From: Paenibacillus sp. RC334
GTDB taxonomy: Bacteria; Bacillota; Bacilli; Paenibacillales; Paenibacillaceae
Length of the DNA: 64,000 nt
NCBI RefSeq assembly: GCF_030034735.1
Contig: NZ_CP125370.1
Coordinates: forward strand, 4,092,001 to 4,156,000
Direction: 5' to 3'
A program made the translations under genes and the position numbers. Each line of letters begins with the position of its first letter. Within the stretch, counting starts at the first letter, position 1. Shown here in pieces: positions 16,628-25,064 of the stretch. The notes below the pieces were generated by a model that made no database searches, was not told the origin of the DNA, and saw only the letters and a program-made list of their open reading frames with translations.

Positions 16628-19600
16628 ATGAACATCGTAGCGAAAGATCGCTTTACCTATCAGCACTTACATGTCACTTGGCCCTACGGCAAGCTGCACC
16701 TTCGTCATATCCATATGAGTCACGAGTTGGGGGAGCATGCCAGACTGACGATCACGGGCAGCTTAGAAGCCGATCAGGCAGATACAATCATTACCAAAGC
16801 AAGCAGCGACGATAAAGTCGAACTTTGGTATTCGGATACCAAAGACCAGAAGCATCCCTTATTCATGGGACAACTGTACTGCGTAGATGTACAGCACTTG
16901 CATCAAGAGGTCGTGGTGAATCTCGACGTCATTTCTCATAGTTTTAAACTGGATACGCAGCTCAAAAACCGCTCCTTTCAGCACATAAACCAAAAATATG
17001 TTGAAATCGTCGACGCAGTGCTGACCGATTATAAAGGCTCAGACAAGATCGATGAAGCTTTTGAGAAAAAAGAGACTGGTCAGTTCATCATGCAGTATCA
17101 GGAGACAGATTGGACTTTTTTAAAACGTCTGGCTTCGCATGTGGGAGCCCTTCTCGTTCCTAATATCGTTTCACACCATGCGCAAATTTGGATCGGTATT
17201 CCTCAGGGCAGACAGCATATTCAATTGAAAGAGGTTCCTTTTACGTTACAGCGCAAGATCGCTCCCTATCTGGATCAGGAGGCGAACGGCTGGAAATCGG
17301 CCACGATTGGAGATTACACCCGCTATACCTTTGAGTGGGATCACATGCTGCAACTGGGAGATGAAGTCGAGCGCAATCACGAAACCTACGTCATCACCAA
17401 ACGTGAAGGCCAACTGATTCGTGGCTTGATGACTTGGTCGTATGAATGCGCGTTGTCGGCGGGCTTGAAGGTCCCTAAAATATATAATCGAACCATCATT
17501 GGTGCGGCTATTGAAGGAAAAATACTGGAGGTCAGCCGAAATCAGGTTCGATTGCATTTGGATATGGACGATCAGCAAAGTCCTCATGAGGCTCAGTGGT
17601 TCCCCTATTCTGCCGAAGGTAATCAGGTCTGGTATCTGATGCCGGAAAAAAACGCACAGGTGAAGCTGTATTTTCCAAGTGCAGACGAAGATGATGCGAT
17701 GGTCATTCAATCCGTGCGGACGAAACCATCGGGTGCTGCGGCCCCTTCCTCTCACACCGCTCAAGGCGCCGTGGTCGAATCACCTGCAGAACGCCACCAG
17801 CGTAAAACAGCCGATCCCGGGGTCAAATCCTTTGCGAATCCGCAGGGAAAAGAAATTTCCTTGGGCAACTCCGAGCTGTCGATGAGTGCGCAGGAAGGAT
17901 CGCTGTACATCTCCATGAATGCCCATCATGGCGTGAGCCTGAACAGTACCCAACGTATACAAATTCAAGCTACCGGCAGCCTTAGTCTTTCAGCAGGAAG
18001 CATCCTCCTGAAAGGAACCAACGGCTTACACCTGAATACAACCACCGATACGCTGGATTTGGAACAGGAAGTCAACAGCGTGAGCGCTGAAATCCAGCTC
18101 AAAGCTTCCCTCCATCAATACTACCCTGAGCCGCTGTTGTCTGATTTTGAGAAGCAGGTCGCTGAAAAAGGTATCCAAAGTGTGATGGGAGCACGCGTGA
18201 AGGAGAATGTAGGCTCCACGCTCAAGGGAGAATGGGATGCGGGTGTAGAATTTGTAACAGGCGTATGGGATATGGTTGTCGATGTAGCAGATATGGGAGT
18301 CATGGTGGCTACTCCTTTCGTCATGCCGGGTAACGTCACCGGGAAAGGTTTTCTGGAGCGTAATGAGACACTTGAAGGTATTAAGCATGCAGGAGGATAT
18401 ATTGCGGAAACGGTCACCTTTCAAAAATCAGGGAACGAACTTCTCAATGACGGGAAAAAGGCTTGGGATGGTTTTACAGAACCTCTTGTGAAAAAGTGGA
18501 ACAATTTTATTCCAAACCCGCTGACAGACACGAAGCAAGAAAGTTATGATGCAGGGTATGACAGCATAAAAGCTGTGGAGCGTGGAGTGGATGTCATTAC
18601 AATCGTCAAGGGAGGAGCCAAACTCACTAAAAATTTAGGAAAGCTAGGCAAAGAAGAAGCCTCTTTATCTAAAGGACTCAAAGATGTTGAAGAAAAGAAC
18701 GGTGGAAAAGGTGGAACGCCGGGATTATTCGGGGATACAGCGAAAGCCGACTCTGCTCTAGCGAAGGCCGGAGATGGAAAATTCAAAACGAACGCCCTCC
18801 GCCTCCCGACCAATTTCGAATCCTTGGGGAGTTACTTGCAGAGTGTAGCCCGAAAGATGAATATCCGTATAACTAAAAAATCACCGATCCTCGCAACTAA
18901 TGCAGGTCATTATAAGTTTCATGATCTGGGTCCCGATGTCCCGCGTTCCAAAGCGGGTGCGAAGGTTTCGCCTGAGAGACAAAAACAGATTGATGCGTTA
19001 GAATCAGGAGAGTACACAGGTAAGAGCACTAAAACGCTGGAGAAACACGATTACATTCCTGACGATGTAAAAGACATAGTTAAACAAGTTAAAACTAAAG
19101 GTACTTTAAGAGAAGGAATTGATTCCAACGGTAAAGTAGTTAAAAGGTGGATAGTTCCAAACGGATTTGAAAGTGTTGAGGATTTACTTAAAAAAGCGAG
19201 GGATGGGAAAGTGGATGTTACAAAATGGGGCTATACTAATGTGCAAAAATTAGAAGAATCAGTGAACAATCTTCAAAGTAATTATCTTAACAACCCTAAG
19301 TATAAACGTCCTAATGTTTTAAATTCAGGCAATGCAGGAGCAATATTTAAAGGCGTGGAATTCGATCCATTAGGTTTCCCTATATTCGACAAAAAATATA
19401 TCAAATTTGAAATATCCTTACTAGAGAGTCACACATCAAAACATCTACTGAATATGTCTCGACCTAACCATTTACAAGCTTCAACAAAGTTATACTGTGA
19501 AAAGCTAAAACTGGAGGCAAAAGCAGCGAATTTGGATTTAAACACATATTTAGAAGATGTATTAAAATATGATAAGAAACAAATACGTGCCATTATAAAA

Positions 19601-19732
19601 GGGGATGATAAAATACCTGGCTTTACTTGGCATCACCATCAAGAAACAGGAAGAATGCAGTTGGTAGATGAGAATGTTCATGGTAAAGTAAATCATACGG
19701 GTGGAAATAAAATATGGGGTAATGGCGATTAA
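16628..19732 (+). CDS. VgrG-like spike fused to pre-toxin and WHH-type HNH nuclease
   Basis: 1,034 residues in four parts. Residues 1-285 are a gp27-like spike base, 285-370 an OB fold and 395-490 a beta-helix, all paralogous to the gene at 12322. Residues 490-735 are a linker/pre-toxin region with a hydrophobic stretch (DMVVDVADMGVMVATPFVM, about 545-565). Residues 735-1034 are the toxin: the end carries TWHHHQETGRMQLVDENVH, GKVNHTGG and IWGNGD, the signature of the WHH subfamily of HNH/EndoVII nucleases. The coding sequence becomes markedly AT-rich after about nt 18,830, suggesting module replacement. An SMI1/KNR4 immunity gene follows by 30 bases. Likely a contact- or particle-delivered DNase; the delivery machine is not here. 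Confidence 0.9.
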   Translation: MNIVAKDRFTYQHLHVTWPYGKLHLRHIHMSHELGEHARLTITGSLEADQADTIITKASSDDKVELWYSDTKDQKHPLFMGQLYCVDVQHLHQEVVVNLDVISHSFKLDTQLKNRSFQHINQKYVEIVDAVLTDYKGSDKIDEAFEKKETGQFIMQYQETDWTFLKRLASHVGALLVPNIVSHHAQIWIGIPQGRQHIQLKEVPFTLQRKIAPYLDQEANGWKSATIGDYTRYTFEWDHMLQLGDEVERNHETYVITKREGQLIRGLMTWSYECALSAGLKVPKIYNRTIIGAAIEGKILEVSRNQVRLHLDMDDQQSPHEAQWFPYSAEGNQVWYLMPEKNAQVKLYFPSADEDDAMVIQSVRTKPSGAAAPSSHTAQGAVVESPAERHQRKTADPGVKSFANPQGKEISLGNSELSMSAQEGSLYISMNAHHGVSLNSTQRIQIQATGSLSLSAGSILLKGTNGLHLNTTTDTLDLEQEVNSVSAEIQLKASLHQYYPEPLLSDFEKQVAEKGIQSVMGARVKENVGSTLKGEWDAGVEFVTGVWDMVVDVADMGVMVATPFVMPGNVTGKGFLERNETLEGIKHAGGYIAETVTFQKSGNELLNDGKKAWDGFTEPLVKKWNNFIPNPLTDTKQESYDAGYDSIKAVERGVDVITIVKGGAKLTKNLGKLGKEEASLSKGLKDVEEKNGGKGGTPGLFGDTAKADSALAKAGDGKFKTNALRLPTNFESLGSYLQSVARKMNIRITKKSPILATNAGHYKFHDLGPDVPRSKAGAKVSPERQKQIDALESGEYTGKSTKTLEKHDYIPDDVKDIVKQVKTKGTLREGIDSNGKVVKRWIVPNGFESVEDLLKKARDGKVDVTKWGYTNVQKLEESVNNLQSNYLNNPKYKRPNVLNSGNAGAIFKGVEFDPLGFPIFDKKYIKFEISLLESHTSKHLLNMSRPNHLQASTKLYCEKLKLEAKAANLDLNTYLEDVLKYDKKQIRAIIKGDDKIPGFTWHHHQETGRMQLVDENVHGKVNHTGGNKIWGNGD

Positions 19733-19761
19733 CCTCTAATAAATTAGAAGGGAGAACTACA

Positions 19762-20295
19762 ATGGGATATGAGCTAAAATGGTCTGATAATATAAATTTA
19801 AATGAAAGCAAATTGAGAGGTCTTGAGGAGCGATGGAATATCAACTTTCCTAAAGAGTACGTAGAAATTGTGCTAAATCATGATGGATCAGTACCATATA
19901 TAATAGATCAAAATGGTGAAGAGATGACGGGCGTTGTAGAAGTACCTGGGAAATTCACATGGTCTATACAACTATTATCTTTAATAGAAAAAGAAGTTCT
20001 TGGAGAAGTAATTTCTCCAATTGAACTAGCGTACGATACTTTAAGTGAGGCGTTACCGAAAAATATATTTCCCTTTGCTATTAATGGATCTGGTGATAAA
20101 TTTTTATTTGATTACCGGAAAGATAAAAATGAACCGGAAATTTTGTTTCAAAACCATGAGGATTTAATCTTGGAAAGTGAAATAACCGAAGAGGAATTAG
20201 AAGAAAAATCACTTGAAGACTGGCAGGACGAAACATTAGATTTTGTATGTGAATCATTCGCAGCTTTTCTTAAATTAATTTCTCCTAGAGACTAA
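19762..20295 (+). CDS. SMI1/KNR4-family immunity protein
   Basis: 177 residues, acidic and AT-rich in codons like the adjacent toxin domain. The N-terminal pattern L-x-x-LEERWNINFPKEYVEIVLNHDG is the classic SMI1/KNR4 start, and PFAINGSGDKFLFDYRKD is the second conserved block. These proteins neutralise nuclease toxins of polymorphic systems in the cytosol of the producer. Immediately downstream of the WHH nuclease (GAAGGGAGA ribosome site), it is almost certainly its partner. Confidence 0.9.
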   Translation: MGYELKWSDNINLNESKLRGLEERWNINFPKEYVEIVLNHDGSVPYIIDQNGEEMTGVVEVPGKFTWSIQLLSLIEKEVLGEVISPIELAYDTLSEALPKNIFPFAINGSGDKFLFDYRKDKNEPEILFQNHEDLILESEITEEELEEKSLEDWQDETLDFVCESFAAFLKLISPRD

Positions 20296-20449
20296 AAGGA
20301 TAACTCTTTAAAGCTACTGCCTAAACATAGCTATAAATAATTGAACTCAGTATTAGATTCGGGAGTGAATTATCAGAGAAATCATTATTAAATATTATTT
20401 ATTAGATTCATTTACTTCTTTATTTAATACGAGTCACTCTAAAATTTTG

Positions 20450-20493
20450 AAATTCCATTCCAATTTGAATTATTAGAGGAATGGAATTTTTTT
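20450..20493 (+). terminator. Strong rho-independent terminator of the spike-toxin operon
   Basis: AAATTCCATTCC-16-nt loop-GGAATGGAATTT, a perfect 12-bp stem, running into seven T. It lies about 155 bases after the immunity gene. Confidence 0.9.
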
Positions 20494-20810
20494 CAATTTA
20501 AAGAAATAAAAAAAAGCCCCCACCAATCTACCTACCAAAAACAATCACTTGCCCCTCCCCATTAGAGTTAACACGGGAGGGGAAGCACTCAATGTCAAAT
20601 TGGCCAAATTGGTTTTAAGAAGCATTACGCCAACGTCTTTATCAGTTAGAATTAGCCAGTGAGCAACAGGCTATCAGCTAAGTCAGAACAAACAGAGTCC
20701 ATGTATACCACAGATATCTACAAAATCCACTTTTTCATTTAAACCTGCTTTAATATTTAAATCAGGACAGAATCATTTATGTATTTCCTTCAACTCAAAC
20801 TAGACTCGTA
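20494..20810. other. Non-coding stretch between convergent operons
   Basis: About 320 bases without a gene. It contains a GC-rich hairpin (CCCCTCCC near 20552 with GGGAGGGG near 20575) that lacks a poly-T run. Nothing else is recognised. Confidence 0.4.
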
Positions 20811-20880
20811 TAAAAATGCACCCCCTAGCATTCATCGGACAAACCAGGAGGTTTATTCCAAAGTCTACTCTAGAGGGTGC
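20811..20880 (-). terminator. Probable large-loop terminator of the sugar ABC operon
   Basis: Minus strand GCACCCTCTAG and CTAGGGGGTGC (10 of 11 pairs) flank a 41-nt loop and are followed by ATTTTT. It is 55 bases past the permease stop. The large loop makes it unusual. Confidence 0.5.
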
Positions 20881-20934
20881 TCTTCAAATCCAACAAGGGA
20901 ATTTGTGTCCTGGTAGCCCTTTACCCCTTACTCT

Positions 20935-21816
20935 TTACCCTTTTACCGACCCGGCTGCGATCCCTTCAACAATCCGGTCACTCATGATGAGGAACACCAG
21001 CAAAATGGGCAAAATGCTGATCATTAACGTAGCTCCGATAGCTCCCCAGTCGGTCGTATATTGTCCGATAAAGTTCTGGACACCAACGGTTAGCGTTTTG
21101 TTTTCGTCCGAGCTAATGAACGTATTGACGAAAATAAACTCATTCCAGTTATAGATCATGTTAATGATGGCTGTCGTTGCCATGACCGGGGTCGTCATGG
21201 GCAGCACAATCCGGAAGAACATCCGGTTGACAGTGCAGCCGTCCATAACGGCCGCTTCTTCCACTTCCCGGGGCAATGCGTAATAGAATCCCAGCAAGAT
21301 CATCATCGTTGTAGGCAGATTAAAAGCGATATACGACAGGATGATGGACAGCGGCGTGTCTGTCAGATGCAGCTTGAGAAACATACTGAACAACGGAATC
21401 AAGGTGGCATGGACCGGAATCATCAGTCCGACCATAAAGAGTCCGAGGACCAACTGGCTTCCTTTCCAGCGCATACGTGTAATCGCAAACGTTACAAAGC
21501 TGGCCAAAAGCACCGTCAGCGCCACGGATATTACCGTAATCCACACACTATTGATAAAATACCTCCCAATATTGCCGCTGGTCCACACATTCATATAATT
21601 TTCCCAATGCGGCTGGGGCGGGAGTGCAAACGGTGGAAGATTAAACACTTCCTGATTATTTTTAAGCGAGAAAAGCATCAGCCACAGCAGCGGTAAAAGC
21701 TGCGTCACCGCCAAGATGATCAAAAGTGTATACAAAGCGGCATAACCGACCCGAGTTAACATTCTGTCACGGGTAGCGACTCCAAGCGGATAGCTGGCGG
21801 CTGCCTGGGTTTTCAT
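20935..21816 (-). CDS. Carbohydrate ABC transporter permease (MalG/CUT1 type)
   Basis: 293 residues from ATG 21816, chosen because GGGAGG stands seven bases upstream; an ATG at 21852 adds twelve hydrophilic residues. Six membrane segments are visible. The EAA loop is EEAAVMDGCTVNRMFFRIVLP, which docks on the ATPase. It ends in RIVEGIAAGSVKG, the standard end of CUT1 permeases. It pairs with the permease at 21873 and the lipoprotein at 22781. No ATPase is encoded, as usual: a shared MsmX-like ATPase is expected elsewhere. Confidence 0.92.
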   Translation of the reverse strand: MKTQAAASYPLGVATRDRMLTRVGYAALYTLLIILAVTQLLPLLWLMLFSLKNNQEVFNLPPFALPPQPHWENYMNVWTSGNIGRYFINSVWITVISVALTVLLASFVTFAITRMRWKGSQLVLGLFMVGLMIPVHATLIPLFSMFLKLHLTDTPLSIILSYIAFNLPTTMMILLGFYYALPREVEEAAVMDGCTVNRMFFRIVLPMTTPVMATTAIINMIYNWNEFIFVNTFISSDENKTLTVGVQNFIGQYTTDWGAIGATLMISILPILLVFLIMSDRIVEGIAAGSVKG

Positions 21817-21872
21817 ATCCGTTCCTCCCTCTTCCTGTCCTTTGTTACCCATGATCTATTTGCATGACCGTA

Positions 21873-22754
21873 TTATGAATACTGGATGGTGTCACTCGAA
21901 GCCGTAACCTTGCGGATCAGCCACGTAGCGACCAGACAGATGAACAACAGGGCAAAGGCTGTAGCGCTGCCATATCCGAAATCAAAGCTGCGGAACGCCT
22001 GGTGGTACATGTAAGAAGCCATCACTTCACTGGCTCCGTTCGGCCCACCGTCAGTCATGACGTAGATCAGGTCAAAATATTTGAGCGAGCCAACAATGGA
22101 CAATATGATCGTGACGTTAAGCACCTCGCGCAGCAGGGGCAATTTGATACGAGTCGCAATCTGCCAGGCACTGGCTCCGTCGATCCGGGCAGCCTCCACC
22201 AGCGTTTCGGGGATGTTTTTCAGCCCGGCATAATAGATCAGAATATAAAAGCCTGCATATTGCCAAATGATCGGGATGAACAGGGCAGGCAGCACCAGAG
22301 ACGGATTAGCCAGCCATTCGGGCAGATTGTGGACTCCGACCGACGTCAGTAAGGAATTCAGCACTCCATTCGTCGGATGATATATTTTGAGCCACAATTG
22401 CGCGATAGCTACAGAAGACAATAGCATGGGGATCAGATAAATTTTCCGCAGCAGATTCGCTCCCTTGATTTTTCCTGACAAAATCATCGCAATGACCAGA
22501 TAACCGATCAGACTGACACCTGAAAACAAAGCCAGCAGCAGCGAGTGCCAAGCACTTTGCCAGAACGCCGTGTCTGTGAACAAACGTTGATAGTTGTCCA
22601 GCCCTACGAAAGTCATAGAGCCTATTCCATTCCATTGATTCAGGCCGTAATAGGCAGTGAGCACAATGGGCACATAAATCACAGTGAGTAACAGCAGCAG
22701 GGAAGGCAACACATACAGAGCAATGACAAGCTTATTGGACATGACCTTTTCCAC
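21873..22754 (-). CDS. Carbohydrate ABC transporter permease (MalF/CUT1 type)
   Basis: 293 residues with six membrane helices and the EAA motif VEAARIDGASAWQIATRIKLP. GTG start at 22754 with AAGGAGG seven bases before. The GGPNGASEVMASYMY stretch and the final helix are normal for MalF/LacF-type subunits. It lies between the lipoprotein and the second permease. The substrate cannot be named; the YesM/YesN pair upstream suggests an oligosaccharide from plant material. Confidence 0.92.
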   Translation of the reverse strand: MEKVMSNKLVIALYVLPSLLLLLTVIYVPIVLTAYYGLNQWNGIGSMTFVGLDNYQRLFTDTAFWQSAWHSLLLALFSGVSLIGYLVIAMILSGKIKGANLLRKIYLIPMLLSSVAIAQLWLKIYHPTNGVLNSLLTSVGVHNLPEWLANPSLVLPALFIPIIWQYAGFYILIYYAGLKNIPETLVEAARIDGASAWQIATRIKLPLLREVLNVTIILSIVGSLKYFDLIYVMTDGGPNGASEVMASYMYHQAFRSFDFGYGSATAFALLFICLVATWLIRKVTASSDTIQYS

Positions 22755-22780
22755 GGCCCAACCTCCTTATGTGCTCAATT

Positions 22781-24124
22781 TCAATTTCCTTTCTGAATGG
22801 CAGCCTTATGCTGATCGGCAAATTGTTGTGGTGTCACGGCTTTACCAAACAACGCCTGAATCATATTCAAATGTACCTGCGCCGCATTCGGCTTCATCTG
22901 TACATCGGCGAACAATGTAATGCTGCTGGCTTGATTCAGCTCATTCAGCAAATCGACATACAGCTTAGGCAAATTTCCTTTGGAGGTGTCCACCTTCGTC
23001 GCCGGAATAACTCCCGCCTGCGTTACCGATTGCTCACCCCATTTGACCACGAAATACTCAACAAAAGCTTTGGCCTCTTCCTTCACCTTGGAATTTTCCG
23101 AAACGAACAAGCCTACTCCCGGACCTCCTACCCAGCTGTCCACGTTGCCCTTGCCGCCTGCAACCATCGGAAATTTAAAGAAGCCCATTTGGTCTTTAAA
23201 TGTTTGCGGGATTGCGGGATTGGTCGTAAAATTCGGTAATTCCCAAGTACCCATTAAATACATTGCCGCCTTGTCGTTCATAAATTCGGATTTTCCTTCA
23301 TCATTAGACAAGCCGTTAAATCCTTTGTTAAAGGCATTCATATCCACGAGCGTCTGGATTTCGGATGCCGCCTGAATTAAACCAGGGTCATCGAACGATC
23401 CTGAGCCGTCAATTGCTTTTTTCAGCGTCTCGTTACCTGCTATACGATCCGCCAGATACATATACCAGAGCGAGCCGGTCCAGCGGTCTTTATTGCCCAG
23501 TGCAATCGGTGCAACTCCATGATCTGCAAGTGTTTTCACTACTTGCTTAAATTCGTCAAATGTTGCAGGTACTTTCAGGCTGTATTTTTGGAATATGGAT
23601 TTGTTGTAGTAAATGGGTGAAATATTTAATTCGATCGGAAGCGCATACGTTTTTCCATTCAGCGCATAGGCTTCGGTCGTTCCCGGTACGAATTTGTCCT
23701 TTAGCTTGGAGCCATTCAACAGGTCATCCATTGGCGTAAATAATCCGCCTTTAACGTAAGGCTCCATAAAGCCCGCTGCCCAGGTAATACCGATATCCGG
23801 CAATTCATTGGAAGCCGACAGCACTTTGAGCTTATTTTTGTATTGTTCATTTTCCAGCACTTCCTGCTGAATGACGACATTCGGATGATCCTTTTGGTAT
23901 TGATCTATAATCTGGGTCACAAGCTTGCTCTGCTGTGCCGAGCTTCCCTCTGGCCACAGGTGCATCATTTTGAGCGTAATCTTCCCGCCTTCTCCATTGG
24001 AACCCCCTTTGCCATCCTTACCAACACCACAACCGGATAGCACCAGCATCAAGGATAGCATCAGGGTCAACCCAGCAACCCATTTTCGATGTGAGCGCTT
24101 ACGTAAACCATACTCGTTGGACAT
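22781..24124 (-). CDS. Sugar-binding lipoprotein of the ABC transporter
   Basis: 447 residues. A signal peptide ends in the lipobox LSGC (Cys32) followed by a Gly/Lys linker, so it is lipid-anchored outside the membrane. The body is an extracellular solute-binding protein family 1 (MalE-like): MHLWPEGSSAQQSKLVTQI, ITWAAGFMEPYVKGG, WVGGPGVGLFVSENS. ATG start with ACGGAGG upstream. A cre site 35-45 bases upstream of the start suggests CcpA control. Confidence 0.92.
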   Translation of the reverse strand: MSNEYGLRKRSHRKWVAGLTLMLSLMLVLSGCGVGKDGKGGSNGEGGKITLKMMHLWPEGSSAQQSKLVTQIIDQYQKDHPNVVIQQEVLENEQYKNKLKVLSASNELPDIGITWAAGFMEPYVKGGLFTPMDDLLNGSKLKDKFVPGTTEAYALNGKTYALPIELNISPIYYNKSIFQKYSLKVPATFDEFKQVVKTLADHGVAPIALGNKDRWTGSLWYMYLADRIAGNETLKKAIDGSGSFDDPGLIQAASEIQTLVDMNAFNKGFNGLSNDEGKSEFMNDKAAMYLMGTWELPNFTTNPAIPQTFKDQMGFFKFPMVAGGKGNVDSWVGGPGVGLFVSENSKVKEEAKAFVEYFVVKWGEQSVTQAGVIPATKVDTSKGNLPKLYVDLLNELNQASSITLFADVQMKPNAAQVHLNMIQALFGKAVTPQQFADQHKAAIQKGN

Positions 24125-24156
24125 CGTTAGACCTCCGTTGTTGTAATTTTATTTTT

Positions 24157-24170
24157 TGTAACCGTTATCA
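24157..24170 (-). promoter_or_regulatory. cre box (CcpA) upstream of the sugar ABC operon
   Basis: TGATAACGGTTACA on the minus strand fits the consensus TGWNANCGNTNNCA at every fixed position. It is 33 bases upstream of the lipoprotein start. Confidence 0.65.
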
Positions 24171-24261
24171 TTTGTAAGTTTAGCACTCCATTCCAGCTTC
24201 CAACAGGGTACACTGATTGGGTATAATTCCACTTTTATTGGGTTATGAGCTGCCTATGCTG

Positions 24262-25062
24262 TCAGTGAATATCCTGTGGCCCTTTACGCATCTGCTGCCT
24301 GTAGCGGCTGGGACTTACCCCCTCGGTCGCTTTGAACACTTTAATAAAATATTTATCTGTCCGGTAGCCTGAACGCTCTCCGATTTGCGCAATCGTCAAC
24401 TGGCTATGCAGCAGCAGCTCCTTGGCCCGTTGGATCCGCAGTCGATGCAGATATTCGCTGAAGGACAAACCGATTTGCTCCTTGAACAAAACACTGAAAT
24501 AGCTGGCATTCAGGTGTACATGCGCGGCAGTCTGCGCCATCGTAACGGATTCGTGAAGATGCTCCGCCATATAGATGAAGGCACGCCGTATCGGATCACT
24601 AAGAGTAGCCGCTTGGAGGTCAAGCTCCAGCAGAACAGGGTCAGCCAGCTTTTCGAGCTTCTCATACCGCTGTCTTTCCTCCTCCAGCCGGAGCGCCTCA
24701 TCTACCGCTTTCAGCAGCTCCTGCTTATCAATCGGCTTGAGCAAATAATTGACAGCTCCCAGACGAAGAGCCTGCTGGACATAATCAAATTCTGCATATC
24801 CCGAGATGACAATGATCGCCGGCCGACGTGAATCCCGTTCCAGGGAACGGATTAAATCCAGTCCGCTGAATTCCGGCAACCGGACATCCGTAATCAGCAA
24901 ATGAACCGTTTCCGCCCGCAGCATTTGTAATGCTTGCAAACCATCTGCCGCTGTCACAATCCGGTATTTTCCGGCGGCCCATTGCTCCAGTGTCTGGTGT
25001 ATCCCCTGACGTGTTCTCTGTTCATCGTCTACAATGACAATGGTTTTGGATGAAACACTCAT
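24262..25062 (-). CDS. YesN-type response regulator (receiver plus AraC domain)
   Basis: 266 residues. The receiver domain has the acidic pocket VDDEQ, the phosphoacceptor Asp in LLITDVRLPEFSGLDL, and KPI as the conserved Lys. The C-terminal AraC/XylS domain has two helix-turn-helix units (VTMAQTAAHVHLNASYFSVLF and LTIAQIGERSGYRTDKYFIKVFK). It starts three bases after the kinase stop, so both are co-translated. Expected to activate the transporter operon next to it. Confidence 0.92.
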   Translation of the reverse strand: MSVSSKTIVIVDDEQRTRQGIHQTLEQWAAGKYRIVTAADGLQALQMLRAETVHLLITDVRLPEFSGLDLIRSLERDSRRPAIIVISGYAEFDYVQQALRLGAVNYLLKPIDKQELLKAVDEALRLEEERQRYEKLEKLADPVLLELDLQAATLSDPIRRAFIYMAEHLHESVTMAQTAAHVHLNASYFSVLFKEQIGLSFSEYLHRLRIQRAKELLLHSQLTIAQIGERSGYRTDKYFIKVFKATEGVSPSRYRQQMRKGPQDIH

Positions 25063-25064
25063 TC

